Of a DNA stretch of 64,000 bases, positions 55,968 through 64,000 are shown in pieces. The position numbers were made by a program, and so were the translations under genes. Origin of the DNA: Isosphaeraceae bacterium EP7 (GTDB lineage: Bacteria; Planctomycetota; Planctomycetia; Isosphaerales; Isosphaeraceae); assembly GCA_038400315.1 (NCBI GenBank), contig CP151667.1, forward strand, positions 2,057,174-2,121,173. The letters are read 5' to 3'. Each line of letters opens with the position of its first letter. Within the stretch, counting starts at the first letter, position 1. Below the pieces are notes generated by a model. The model searched no databases, was not told the DNA's origin, and was given only the letters and a program-made list of their open reading frames with translations.

Positions 55968-57395
55968 ATGAGCCATGGGATCCGACGCCGAGACGCCCTG
56001 AAAGTCGCCGCATGCGGGTTCGGTCACCTGGCGCTGGCCGCCCTGACCTCGGAGCGGGCCGTCGCCGAGGTCCCGAAGGGAAACAAGTGGATCCCGGGCA
56101 CGCATCATCCCGCGCGTGCCAAGCGGGTCATCTTCCTCTTCATGCAGGGGGGAGTCAGTCAGGTCGATTCCTTCGATTACAAGCCGAGGCTGGCGAAGGA
56201 CGACGGTAGCCAGATGCCGTTCGACGATGCGCGGGTGATCGCCAATACTGGCGCCAGAGGGTCGTCGCAGCGGGTGATGAGATCTCCCTGGAGCTTCAGC
56301 CAGCACGGGGAGACGGGCGCCTGGGCCTCGGACCTGTTCCCCGAGATCGCCGGGCACGTCGACGATCTTTGCTTCATCAAGTCGATGCACACGGAGGGGG
56401 TTGCGCACGGGCCGGCCACCCTGTTCCTGCACTGCGGCGCGACGACGTCGGTGCGGCCTTCGATGGGCTCGTGGGTGCTGCGGGGGCTTGGGAGGGAGAA
56501 CGAGAACCTGCCCGGCTTCGTCTCCATCTGCCCGTCGGCGGGCAACGGAGGGGCTCGCAATTACGGCAACGCATTCCTGCCCGCGTCGGTTCAGGGGACC
56601 GCGCTGGGACGGGCGGGGGGGCCCGCATCCGAGGCGACGATCCGCAATTTGAAGAACCCGAAGCTGTCGGCCGACGAGCGGCGGCAGGGGCTCGACCTCA
56701 TCCGCAGGCTGAACGCGGAGCAGGCGGGACGTCGGCCGGGGGACGACGAATTCGAGGCGGTGATCTCGTCTTACGAGCTGGCCTGGCGGATGCAGTCGGA
56801 GGCCCCAGACGTCTTGGATCTAACTCGCGAAAGCGCGGAGACGAAGTCGCTCTACGGGATCGACCGACCCGAGACGGAGAATTTCGGCCGCCAGTGCCTG
56901 ATGGCCAGGAGGCTATGCGAGGCCGGGGTGCGTTACGTGCAGGTCACCTACGGGGACAACACGGCCAACCCCGCCTGGGACCAGCATTCCGACCTGGCGA
57001 AGCACGCCACGCATGCAAGGGCCGTCGACCGCCCGATTTCCGGGCTGCTCTCCGATCTGAAAGCCCGAGGTCTGCTGGACGATACGATCGTCTGGTGGGG
57101 CAGCGAGTTCGGCCGGACCCCTTATGCCGAGCGCAACGGTACGGGCCGCGACCACAACCCGGGCGGGTTCACGGTCTGGCTGGCCGGAGGCGGTTTCAAG
57201 CCGGGCTTCTCGCTCGGCTCGACTGACGAGTTCGGCCACTACGCGGTGGAAGACAAGGTGCACATGCACGACCTGCATGCCACCATCTTGCACCAACTGG
57301 GCCTGGATCACGAACGCCTGACCTACACTTATGCCGGCCGGCCGTTCCGACTGACGGACGTGTCGGGTCATGTGGTTCGTGAGATCCTCGGATGA
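55968..57395 (+). CDS. DUF1501 exported protein, module 3
   Basis: This 475-residue DUF1501 protein starts at ATG 55968 with GGGAGG seven bases upstream; the frame is open into the end of the PSD1 gene but that part is not a signal. The leader contains IRRRDALKVAACGFGHLAL. Family markers are FLFMQGGVSQVDSFDYKP, WWGSEFGRTPYAE, GRDHNPGGFTVWLAGG and FRLTDVSGHVVREILG. WGSEFGRTP replaces the WGGEFGRTP of the other two modules. It is the only one of the three that is longer than its neighbours at the N-terminal core and shares its C-terminal pattern less closely. The reaction is unknown. Confidence 0.9.
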   Translation: MSHGIRRRDALKVAACGFGHLALAALTSERAVAEVPKGNKWIPGTHHPARAKRVIFLFMQGGVSQVDSFDYKPRLAKDDGSQMPFDDARVIANTGARGSSQRVMRSPWSFSQHGETGAWASDLFPEIAGHVDDLCFIKSMHTEGVAHGPATLFLHCGATTSVRPSMGSWVLRGLGRENENLPGFVSICPSAGNGGARNYGNAFLPASVQGTALGRAGGPASEATIRNLKNPKLSADERRQGLDLIRRLNAEQAGRRPGDDEFEAVISSYELAWRMQSEAPDVLDLTRESAETKSLYGIDRPETENFGRQCLMARRLCEAGVRYVQVTYGDNTANPAWDQHSDLAKHATHARAVDRPISGLLSDLKARGLLDDTIVWWGSEFGRTPYAERNGTGRDHNPGGFTVWLAGGGFKPGFSLGSTDEFGHYAVEDKVHMHDLHATILHQLGLDHERLTYTYAGRPFRLTDVSGHVVREILG

Positions 57396-57513
57396 GGTGA
57401 TCTCCGGGCCCGCATTGCCGGACAGAGCGGTACTCCTACAATGGGTCAAGGCGCCGGCCGGATTTCCGAGGTCGGATCGCGTCGATCAATCGGCGAACGG
57501 GGAGAACCAGGCC

Positions 57514-58230
57514 ATGACGATCGGATGGAAGCCCTGGGGCTTGGCGGCGGGCTTGCTGATCGGTGCAGGGCTCGTCGTCCCGGCGATCGGGCAGGCGCCC
57601 TCGAAGAATGCAGCGGGCAAGGTTGAGGGGGAGAATCCGCCCGAGACGTCGGCGCCCGCGAAGGCCGAAGCGAAGGCGGACCCGGATGCCAAGGTGCGGC
57701 GGACGGATGCTCAGTGGCGGAAGCTGCTCACCCGCGAGCAATATTACGTGACCCGACAGAAGGGGACCGAGCAGGCATTCACGGGTCGATATGCGACGGG
57801 GCATCCCAAGGGCATATTCGTCTGCGTGGGCTGCGGGGCACCGCTGTTCAGCTCGAAGACGAAATTCGAGTCGGGCACGGGCTGGCCGAGCTTCTACCAG
57901 CCGGTGAGCAACAAGGCGGTCGAACAGGCGATGGATTACTCGGTCGCGGTCGAGCCCCGAGTCGAGGTGATGTGCAAGCGGTGCGATGCCCATCTGGGCC
58001 ACGTCTTCAACGACGGGCCCGAGCCGACCGGGCTGCGGTACTGCATCAACTCGGCCGCGCTCCAGCTCAAACCGTTCACCGCCCAGCCCGCGGCAAAATC
58101 GAAGAAAGGCGAGCCGGAGAAGTCCGAGGAGAAGGAATTCAAGGAGGGTGACGCGGCAGACACGGAAGGCGACGAGACCAAGCCGACTCCCGCGAAGAAT
58201 ACGGCGCCCGTCAAGAAGCCGCGGCGATAA
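57514..58230 (+). CDS. msrB: Exported peptide methionine (R)-S-oxide reductase
   Basis: This 238-residue protein has a signal peptide (PWGLAAGLLIGAGLVVPAIG), an Ala/Lys/Glu/Pro-rich linker, and the MsrB domain (about 70-190). The domain has zinc-binding CVGCG and CKRCDAH pairs, catalytic RYCINSAAL, and GTGWPSF. MsrB reduces methionine-R-sulfoxide in proteins. The catalytic motif reads RYCIN where RHCIN/RFCIN is usual. The C-terminal ~45 residues are Glu/Lys-rich (KSKKGEPEKSEEKEFKEG). Export suggests repair of oxidised envelope proteins. ATG 57514 has GGGGAG upstream; it is co-directional with the PSD1/DUF1501 genes, and a terminator follows. Confidence 0.9.
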   Translation: MTIGWKPWGLAAGLLIGAGLVVPAIGQAPSKNAAGKVEGENPPETSAPAKAEAKADPDAKVRRTDAQWRKLLTREQYYVTRQKGTEQAFTGRYATGHPKGIFVCVGCGAPLFSSKTKFESGTGWPSFYQPVSNKAVEQAMDYSVAVEPRVEVMCKRCDAHLGHVFNDGPEPTGLRYCINSAALQLKPFTAQPAAKSKKGEPEKSEEKEFKEGDAADTEGDETKPTPAKNTAPVKKPRR

Positions 58231-58250
58231 AAACCCCTTAATATGTCAAA

Positions 58251-58298
58251 GGGCCCGGACCGCGCATGAATTTCGCGACCCGGGCCGCTTCGATTTTT
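58251..58298. terminator. Terminator between msrB and the 53-residue gene
   Basis: GGCCCGG near 58252-58258 pairs with CCGGGCC (58280-58286), with inner CGCG/CGCG pairs, and is followed by five T's (58294-58298) on the plus strand. The stem also faces the minus-strand gene at 58330, so it may serve both. Confidence 0.6.
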
Positions 58299-58329
58299 CA
58301 AGACCGCCGAGGTCCATCTGCGGCCGGGA

Positions 58330-58491
58330 CTACTTGGCGGCATCCTTGATGTCTTTTCCGACCTTCTTGACCGCATCGCCGGCCTTCTGCGCGGCGCCCT
58401 TGGCCCCCTCGACGACCTTTTCGGTGGCCTTCTTGGCACCCTCAGCGGCCTTGTCGATGCCTTGCTTGGCCTTATCCTTGGCGTCGGACAT
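58330..58491 (-). CDS. 53-residue Lys/Ala-rich helical protein (LEA/CsbD-like)
   Basis: A short gene: ATG 58491 follows AAGGGGTG by six bases, and TAG is at 58330-58332. The 53 residues are almost entirely Ala, Lys, Gly, Asp, Glu, Val and Ile, in an 11-residue-like rhythm (KQGIDKAAEGAKKATEKVV, GAAQKAGDAVKKVGKDI). This predicts a single amphipathic helix or disordered chain, as in LEA group 3 or apolipophorin-like stress proteins. There is no Cys, Trp, aromatic residue or signal. It is convergent with msrB with a terminator between. A protective or membrane-associating role is inferred from composition alone. Confidence 0.75.
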   Translation of the reverse strand: MSDAKDKAKQGIDKAAEGAKKATEKVVEGAKGAAQKAGDAVKKVGKDIKDAAK

Positions 58492-58749
58492 GGTTCACCC
58501 CTTGGAATCGGTGGGAGAAGCTCGGACGCGGATGGCACAGTCAATTCACTGCATCTCGCGGGCCAATCGCACAAATCTCGCGAATCAATGCCGATTCGCG
58601 TTGCTCGACACGCGGGCGTTTCTCTCCGAGGCATCATGGCCGCTCGGCGGCCGATGATTGCGGGCGGCGGAGGTGCGGGCTAGGCTGTCGGCAACAACGG
58701 CCGAAGAGGCAGGCCAATCCTTCCCGCATCACGAGAGAGTTGAATCACC

Positions 58750-59787
58750 ATGAATGACCTGCGCAAGGGCGTTCGCGTGAGCGTCGCGCCGCTGCTAGCC
58801 CTGGGTTTCGGGGCCGCGATGTGGCTGAGCGGAGAGGCACGCGGCCAGTCGACCACGGTCGGGACAATCGAGCGGATCGACCCGAAGTTCGACGCGATCG
58901 TGCCGGCCGGTGCGGTGGTCGAGCGGCTTGCGGATGGGTTCGACTGGTCCGAGGGACCGGTCTGGGACAAGAAGGAGGGGCGTCTGCTCTTCTCCGACGT
59001 CCCGCAGAACGTGGTCTTCCAGTGGAAGCAGGGGGCAGGAACCTCGGTGTTCCTGAAGCCGAGCGGTTACACCGCCGGCCCGGCCCGCGTCGGCGAGCCG
59101 GGCTCGAACGGACTGGCGATCGACGCGACCGGGAGGCTAATCCTCTGCCAGCACGGCGACCGCCGGGTCGCGGCCCTGGAGGCCGACGGCAAGTCGTTCT
59201 CCACCCTGGCCGACAAGTACGATGGCAAGCGGTTCAACAGCCCCAATGATGTGGTGGTGAAGTCCAACGGGGATCTCTATTTCACAGACCCGCCTTATGG
59301 CCTGCTGAAGCTGAACGACGACCCGAGTAAGGAAATCCCGTTCAACGGCGTGTACCGGCTGGGCAAGGACGGCAAGGTGACGCTGCTGACGGATGAGCTG
59401 ACGTTTCCCAACGGCCTGGCGTTCTCGCCCGACGAGAAGACGCTGTACGTGGCCAACTCCGACCCCAAGCTTGCCCTCTGGAAGGCCTACCCGGTGAAGG
59501 CCGACGGCACGCTGGGCGAGGGGAAGATCTTCGCCGACGTGACGGCCAGCGTGGCCACGAAGAAAGGGCTTCCCGACGGCATGAAGGTGGACAAGGAGGG
59601 CAACCTGTTCGCCACCGCGCCGGGCGGCGTTCTGGTCTTCGCCCCCGACGGGACGCACCTGGGAACATTCGCCACCGGCGAGGCCACCGGCAATTGCGCC
59701 TGGGGAGACGACGGCAAGACGCTCTATATCAACGCGGATATGTACCTCGGTCGGGTCCGCGTGAACACCGGCGCCGCTCGATTCTAA
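58750..59787 (+). CDS. Exported SMP-30/gluconolactonase-like beta-propeller
   Basis: This 345-residue protein has a signal peptide (RKGVRVSVAPLLALGFGAAM) and a six-bladed propeller fold. Metal-site motifs are DWSEGPVWD near residue 62, FNSPNDVVV near 165 and FPNGLAFSPDEKTLYV near 220 (GLAFSPDE is a typical family block). Members hydrolyse sugar lactones with a divalent ion; exported versions in planctomycetes may act on lactones from sugar oxidation. This fits the sugar dehydrogenase fragment at the start of the window only in theme, not in linkage. It ends at a hairpin shared with the CocE-type gene. Confidence 0.9.
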   Translation: MNDLRKGVRVSVAPLLALGFGAAMWLSGEARGQSTTVGTIERIDPKFDAIVPAGAVVERLADGFDWSEGPVWDKKEGRLLFSDVPQNVVFQWKQGAGTSVFLKPSGYTAGPARVGEPGSNGLAIDATGRLILCQHGDRRVAALEADGKSFSTLADKYDGKRFNSPNDVVVKSNGDLYFTDPPYGLLKLNDDPSKEIPFNGVYRLGKDGKVTLLTDELTFPNGLAFSPDEKTLYVANSDPKLALWKAYPVKADGTLGEGKIFADVTASVATKKGLPDGMKVDKEGNLFATAPGGVLVFAPDGTHLGTFATGEATGNCAWGDDGKTLYINADMYLGRVRVNTGAARF

Positions 59788-59793
59788 ACGAGA

Positions 59794-59833
59794 ACGGCCG
59801 CTCCACAGCCTCCTGAAGCTGCGGAGCGGCCGT
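59794..59833. terminator. Perfect 11-bp hairpin, shared convergent terminator
   Basis: ACGGCCGCTCC (59794-59804) is an exact reverse complement of GGAGCGGCCGT (59823-59833); CAGC/GCTG extends the stem inside after one mismatch. It lies seven bases after the SMP-30 stop and 22 bases before the stop of the minus-strand gene. Confidence 0.75.
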
Positions 59834-59854
59834 GGCATTCGCATCGGAGGGGTC

Positions 59855-61732
59855 TCAGGGGGCGAGAACGTTGATGGTCACCTTCGACGGCAGGACCTTC
59901 GACCGATGTATGGTCTGGGTCGCCCTGCGATAGTCGCCCGGCTTGGCGGAATAGATGTCGGCGAAGGTCTGCGGGTTGCGGTCGACCAGCGGGAACCAGC
60001 TGCTCTGGATCTGGACCATGACTTTGTGGCCGGCGCGGAACGTGTGCAGGGTGTCGTTCATCGCCATGTTCAGAGGGGTGGGCTTGCCCGGCTCGAAGGG
60101 CTGGGGGTCGCTGAAGTGGCCGTCCCGATACTTACCCCTCATCACGTCGCCGCGGACGAGTTGCTGGAATCCGCCCATGCGGACGCCCGTCGGGTTGGGA
60201 TTTGGGTCGGGAAAGTCATTGGGATAGACATCGATGAGCTTGACGACCCAGTCGGAATCGGTGCCGGTGGTGGAGACGTGTAGCTCGGCGGTCACGGGCC
60301 CGGCGATGGTGAGGTCTTCTTCCAGGACTTCCGACTGATAGACGAGCACATCAGGCCGGCGTGAGGCAAATCGCTGGTCGCCGATCATATAATCGCCGGT
60401 CATGCCGATGTTGACACGGTCGAGGTGCGGGACGGGCCTGTCTGGATCGCTGACGTAATCGTCGGCGGCCGGGGCATCGGTACTGGCGGGCGAGTCGAGC
60501 AACGTGCCCGAGTCGCCCAGGTAGAGGGCCCTGGCCTTCACATCGGCGGGGGGCCACTGGGCGAATTTACGCCAGCGGTTGTGGCCGGTCTCGAAGACCC
60601 AGGCCTTGGGAAATTCCAGGACGGTGGCCCCCTTCAGGTGCTTCTGAAAGAAGGGGAATTCGATCGTCTCGCGATAGAACTCGGAGGTCTTGGCGTCGAA
60701 CCCCACGTGTCCAAGCGAGGCGCCATCGCCACCGGCCCAGCCGCCGTGCAGCCAGGGGCCCATGACGAGGGTGTTAGGAGTCTCGGCGGAGCTCTTCTCG
60801 ACGGCCTTGTAGGTTTCGAGGATGCCGTAGAGATTCTCGGCGTCGAACCAGCCGCCGACGTTGAGCACGGCGGGCTTGATGTTCTTGATGTGGGGGAGGA
60901 CGTTGCTGGCCTTCCAGAAGGCGTCGTAATCGGGATGTCCGACGATGTCCTTCCAGTAGGGGACGTCCTTGAGGCTCGTCTCGGTGAGCTTGCTGAGCGG
61001 GCCGAGCCTGAGGAAGAAGTCGTAGCCGTCGGGCGTGCCGTGGTCGAAGGGGATGCCGGGCTTCTTGGTCGGCCCAGAGTGCGGCTTGTCGACGTTGGCC
61101 ATGAAGTTGAAGGCGTGGGCCAGGAAGAGGGCGCCGTTGTGGTGCCAGTCATCGCCGACGAACCAGTCGGCGACCGGGGCCTGAGGCGATGCGGCGATGA
61201 GCGACGGGTGGGCGTTGATCATGCCCATGGTGGTGTAGAAGCCGGGATAGGAGATGCCCGACTGGCCGACCTTGCCGTTGTGGCCGCGGACGTGCTCCAG
61301 CAGCCAGGCGATCGTGTCGTAGGTGTCCGAGCTTTCGTCGATCTCCTTGCCGGCCTTCTCGGGCTTGTATGGTCGCATGTGGACGAACTCGCCCTCGGAC
61401 ATCCAGCGGCCTCGGACGTCCTGATAGGCGAAGATGTAACCCTCCTTGCCGAACAAGGCCGACGGTCCGAGGTTCTCTCTGGGCTTGTCCGTGCCATAGG
61501 GGGCGACGGAATAAGGCGTCCGATTCAACAGGATGGGGTAGGTCTTGGAGTCATCCTTGGGGACGTAGACCGCCGTGAACAGCTTGACGCCGTCGCGCAT
61601 CGGGACCTTGTATTCATACTTCGTGTAATGAGCACGAACATATTCGATGCCTTGTGCGTGGGTATGGCCAGCGAGAGACCAGGCCGCGAGGGCGACGACG
61701 AACGTGAACGGGACCCGGGACGGGCGACGCAT
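59855..61732 (-). CDS. Exported CocE/NonD-family alpha/beta hydrolase
   Basis: This 625-residue protein has a signal peptide (FTFVVALAAWSLAGHTHAQ). An alpha/beta hydrolase core follows with the nucleophile motif GQSGISYPG (Ser near residue 158), preceded by DVRGRWMSEGEF, which is typical of the X-Pro dipeptidyl-peptidase/CocE group. The later region (LDRVNIGMTGDYMIGDQRF, DSDWVVKLIDVYP) is the C-terminal jelly roll of these enzymes. Members hydrolyse acyl esters such as cocaine or cephalosporins, or dipeptides. The acidic and His residues of the triad are expected in the middle third. ATG 61732 has GGAGG upstream. The ABC-F gene lies 162 bases upstream on the same strand. Confidence 0.88.
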   Translation of the reverse strand: MRRPSRVPFTFVVALAAWSLAGHTHAQGIEYVRAHYTKYEYKVPMRDGVKLFTAVYVPKDDSKTYPILLNRTPYSVAPYGTDKPRENLGPSALFGKEGYIFAYQDVRGRWMSEGEFVHMRPYKPEKAGKEIDESSDTYDTIAWLLEHVRGHNGKVGQSGISYPGFYTTMGMINAHPSLIAASPQAPVADWFVGDDWHHNGALFLAHAFNFMANVDKPHSGPTKKPGIPFDHGTPDGYDFFLRLGPLSKLTETSLKDVPYWKDIVGHPDYDAFWKASNVLPHIKNIKPAVLNVGGWFDAENLYGILETYKAVEKSSAETPNTLVMGPWLHGGWAGGDGASLGHVGFDAKTSEFYRETIEFPFFQKHLKGATVLEFPKAWVFETGHNRWRKFAQWPPADVKARALYLGDSGTLLDSPASTDAPAADDYVSDPDRPVPHLDRVNIGMTGDYMIGDQRFASRRPDVLVYQSEVLEEDLTIAGPVTAELHVSTTGTDSDWVVKLIDVYPNDFPDPNPNPTGVRMGGFQQLVRGDVMRGKYRDGHFSDPQPFEPGKPTPLNMAMNDTLHTFRAGHKVMVQIQSSWFPLVDRNPQTFADIYSAKPGDYRRATQTIHRSKVLPSKVTINVLAP

Positions 61733-61826
61733 CGGGCGATCCTCCGGCGGTGCGTTCGAATCGAGTGGGGAGGCCCCGACAGGCTATTCGGCACGGGGCG
61801 GGATCGCAACGGCCTGGGGCGCGCGA

Positions 61827-61867
61827 CGACGCCCCGCCGGCCACAACGGTGGGCGGGCGGGGCGTCG
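61827..61867 (-). terminator. Terminator hairpin after the ABC-F gene
   Basis: CGACGCCCCGCC (61827-61838) pairs exactly with GGCGGGGCGTCG (61856-61867). It lies about 28 bases beyond the ABC-F stop on the minus strand and before the CocE start. There is no T-run, so its strength rests on the 12-bp GC stem. Confidence 0.6.
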
Positions 61868-61894
61868 AATGATCGCGGTTCGGCACGCCCAGGC

Positions 61895-63598
61895 TCAGGC
61901 GACCGAGGCGTCGCGGCGGCGGCCCTTGGCGGCGGGCTCATCGCCGCCGGCCTTGGGGCGGGCGGGAAGGCCCCGGGTCAGGACGGCGAACGGGCTGTCG
62001 GAGTCTTGCTTGTTGGCCTTCATGAAGAGATAGCTGTCATACGAGCCCGGGTAGATCGTGGCCTTGCCGCGCTCGACCTCGATGACCTTGTTAGCCACGG
62101 CTCGGATGAAGTGCTCGTCGTGGCTGATGAAGCAGAGCGTCCCCTCGTAGCCTTGCAGGGCCTGCTCCAGGACGTCTCGGCTGGCGATGTCGAGGTGATT
62201 GGTGGGCTCGTCCATCATGATGAAGTTGTGGGCGACGGTGAGGATCTTGGCCAGGCAGAGGCGGGTCTTCTCGCCGCCGGAGAGGGCCGAGACGGGCTTG
62301 TCGATGGCGTCTCCGCCGAACAGGAAAGCGCCCGCCATGTGACGGAGGGCCCCCTCGCTGGCGTGCGGGTGCACCTCGCGGAGACTCTGAATCACGGTGT
62401 CCTTGGGCTTCAGGCTCTCGACGCGGTGCTGGGCGAAGTAGGTGGAGAAGACGTTGTTCCCCAGCGTCATCTTGCCGCGGGTCGGTTCGTGGATGCCGGC
62501 CAGTAGCTTCATCAGGGTCGTCTTGCCGGCGCCGTTGGGCCCGACGAGGACCAGCTTGTCGCCGCGTTCGATCTCGATGCTGAGGCCCGAGTAGACGACC
62601 TTGGTGCCGTAGGCGAAGGAGGCCTCCTCGACCTTGGCGACGATCTGGCCGCTGCGGGGGGGCTCGGGCAGCTTGATCCGAAGCGAGCTGTTGTCGGTCT
62701 GCGGGGCGTCGATGCGCTCGATCTTCTCGATGGCCTTCATGCGGCTCTGGGCACGCGACGCGGTGGCGGCGTTGGCCCGGTTGCGATCCACGAAGTCCTG
62801 CATCTGCTTGATCTTCTTCTGCTGGCCGTCATACGAGGCCTGCTGCACCGACATCCGGTGCTCTTTCTGCGGGATGTGCGCCGAGTAGTTGCCCTGATAG
62901 GTGTTGAGCTTACCCATGTCCAGCTCGAACGTCTTGGTGATGACGCGGTCGAGGAAGTCGCGGTCGTGGCAAGTAATCAGGATGGCGCCGGGGTAGGTGA
63001 GGAGGAAGTCCTCGAACCACTTGACGCTGAGCAGGTCGAGGTGGTTGGTCGGCTCATCGAGCAGCAGCAGGTCGTGCTGGAACGCGAGCAGACCTCCCAG
63101 CGCGAGCCTCATCGCCCAACCGCCGGAGAGGGTGGCAACCTGGTTCTCCAGGCCGTCGACGGTGAAGCCAAGTCCGAGGAGGATCGCCTTGGCTCGCGAC
63201 TCCATCTCATAACCGCCGGCGACGAGGAACGACTCCATGGCGTCGTCGTACTCGTCGAGCGCCTTGGGATCGCCCTGCTCCAGGCCGAGCATGACCTGCT
63301 TGAGCTTGCGGTCGGCGACGGTCCAGGGTCCGAGGTGGCCGAGCATGGCCTCGAAGACGGTCCCCTCGCGCAGGGGGTGGATTTCCTGGGGGAGGTAGCC
63401 GATGGAGGACCGCCGATCGCGGGTGACCTCGCCCGAGTCGACGTGGTCGACGCCCATGAGGATCTTGAAGAAGGTGGACTTGCCCGCGCCGTTCTTCCCC
63501 AGCAGGCCGATCCGCTCGCCGCGGACGATCGACGCGTCGACGCCGTCGTACAAGACCTGATGTCCGTAGCTCTTGCGCGCGTTGGTCAGGCGGATCAT
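61895..63598 (-). CDS. ABC-F family ATP-binding protein
   Basis: This 567-residue protein from ATG 63598 has two ABC domains without membrane segments. The first has [12 protein letters not shown] (Walker A), [15 protein letters not shown] (signature) and [17 protein letters not shown]. The second has [31 protein letters not shown] and [10 protein letters not shown]. The linker between them (~250-330) is charged and helical ([19 protein letters not shown]), as in ABC-F proteins that act on the ribosome. The C-terminus has a short Lys/Arg/Ala-rich tail. The open frame to 63727 adds 43 residues that are Arg/Ser-rich and unlikely. It may protect ribosomes or help translation; the exact subfamily is not clear. 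Confidence 0.92.
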   Translation of the reverse strand: MIRLTNARKSYGHQVLYDGVDASIVRGERIGLLGKNGAGKSTFFKILMGVDHVDSGEVTRDRRSSIGYLPQEIHPLREGTVFEAMLGHLGPWTVADRKLKQVMLGLEQGDPKALDEYDDAMESFLVAGGYEMESRAKAILLGLGFTVDGLENQVATLSGGWAMRLALGGLLAFQHDLLLLDEPTNHLDLLSVKWFEDFLLTYPGAILITCHDRDFLDRVITKTFELDMGKLNTYQGNYSAHIPQKEHRMSVQQASYDGQQKKIKQMQDFVDRNRANAATASRAQSRMKAIEKIERIDAPQTDNSSLRIKLPEPPRSGQIVAKVEEASFAYGTKVVYSGLSIEIERGDKLVLVGPNGAGKTTLMKLLAGIHEPTRGKMTLGNNVFSTYFAQHRVESLKPKDTVIQSLREVHPHASEGALRHMAGAFLFGGDAIDKPVSALSGGEKTRLCLAKILTVAHNFIMMDEPTNHLDIASRDVLEQALQGYEGTLCFISHDEHFIRAVANKVIEVERGKATIYPGSYDSYLFMKANKQDSDSPFAVLTRGLPARPKAGGDEPAAKGRRRDASVA

Positions 63599-63889
63599 GG
63601 GGGCGGCGTCTCGACGGGGTGGGGGAGGTCGGCGGAGGACTTGCTCGCGGACCGGGGAACGGGAGGAGAAGGGCGAGGAGCCCCTCGATGGGATTGAGCG
63701 CGCATCCGCGGCGGCATCGCCGGACAAACGAAGCTCATGATTGTAGGCCGGACGCCCATCCGCATCAAGTCGATCTTTTCATGGACACCCGATGATGGGG
63801 AGCCGGGGCACGCTGGCCGGGCGGCCCGTGGGGCCGTAGACTCGCCTTCGATAGCCAGGGTGACAACCCGCGAGGAGGAGGCAGCCGCC

Positions 63890-64000
63890 ATGACGTGTCG
63901 GACGTTTATCGGGATTTGCGCGTTGATGCTGGGGGCCATTCCGCGGCCCGTTTCGGGCGCCGAGGAGCCCTACGACTTGATTGTCCGCAATGGACGGCTG
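63890..64000 (+). CDS. Amidohydrolase-like protein, N-terminal fragment
   Basis: This frame starts at ATG 63890 with GAGGAGGAGG just upstream (63872-63881) and runs off the window after 37 codons. A signal peptide (RTFIGICALMLGAIPRPVSG) precedes EEPYDLIVRNGRL. The DLIVRNGRL phrase is the usual opening strand of amidohydrolase/D-aminoacylase-type enzymes. Only this phrase supports the family; the catalytic motifs lie beyond the window. Confidence 0.6.
   Translation, partial: MTCRTFIGICALMLGAIPRPVSGAEEPYDLIVRNGRL

Overview
The window is GC-rich and densely coded, and its gene content points to a planctomycete, probably of the Isosphaeraceae/Gemmataceae type. The evidence is a DUF1559 pilin-like protein, three separate PSD1 (DUF1549/DUF1553 plus planctomycete cytochrome C) and DUF1501 gene pairs, a protein with a LEPR-XLL-type N-terminal sorting motif, a PEP-CTERM protein, many exported proteins with short signal peptides, and frequent GTG or TTG starts. 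This placement rests on protein families only; there is no rRNA, and I saw no convincing tRNA, CRISPR array, IS element or phage gene.

Layout. 1-1515: tail of a PQQ-type sugar dehydrogenase, then a DUF1559 protein. 1512-4177 (minus): an ATP-dependent DNA ligase and its partner MBL-fold exonuclease. 4424-7363 (plus): an EF-hand/CotH-kinase protein and a DUF4956 membrane protein, closed by a strong hairpin. 7424-13224 (minus): an exported DUF4198/DUF3386-like protein, then the first DUF1501-PSD1 pair. 13542-19338: GNAT acetyltransferase, MFS transporter, a large membrane protein and an M28 peptidase. 19510-23557 (plus): three tandem, tightly packed paralogous exported proteins of unknown function. 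23565-28209 (minus): second DUF1501-PSD1 pair. 28268-38406 (minus): ABC ATPase with a GATase-like membrane partner, MazG-like pyrophosphohydrolase, TPR metallopeptidase, lipid kinase, galactokinase and metK. 38583-40841: Xaa-Pro peptidase and a ClpS/L7-L12-like protein.

40842-45509 is unlike the rest. It has only two genes, a PEP-CTERM protein and a LEPR-XLL/Calx-beta protein, convergent on one perfect hairpin. Long gene-free flanks hold a sigma-54-like promoter match and clusters of hairpins. 45510-49731 (minus) carries an AmpD-like amidase, an amidohydrolase, a haemolysin-III protein and a sugar isomerase-like protein. 50022-58230 (plus) has a VOC protein, an EamA transporter, rfbA-rfbC, the third PSD1-DUF1501 pair and an exported MsrB. 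The window ends with a 53-residue Lys/Ala-rich helical protein, an SMP-30 lactonase-like protein, a CocE-type hydrolase, an ABC-F ATPase and the first 37 codons of an amidohydrolase-like gene.

Much of the content concerns export and the cell surface: haem-c/DUF1501 modules, sorted surface proteins, cell-wall and peptide hydrolysis, and sugar-nucleotide supply. The best candidate for something undescribed is the three-gene paralog array at 19510-23557. Next come the structured, gene-poor surface-protein locus at 40.8-45.5 kb and the three divergent PSD1/DUF1501 modules. None of these functions can be proved from the sequence alone.
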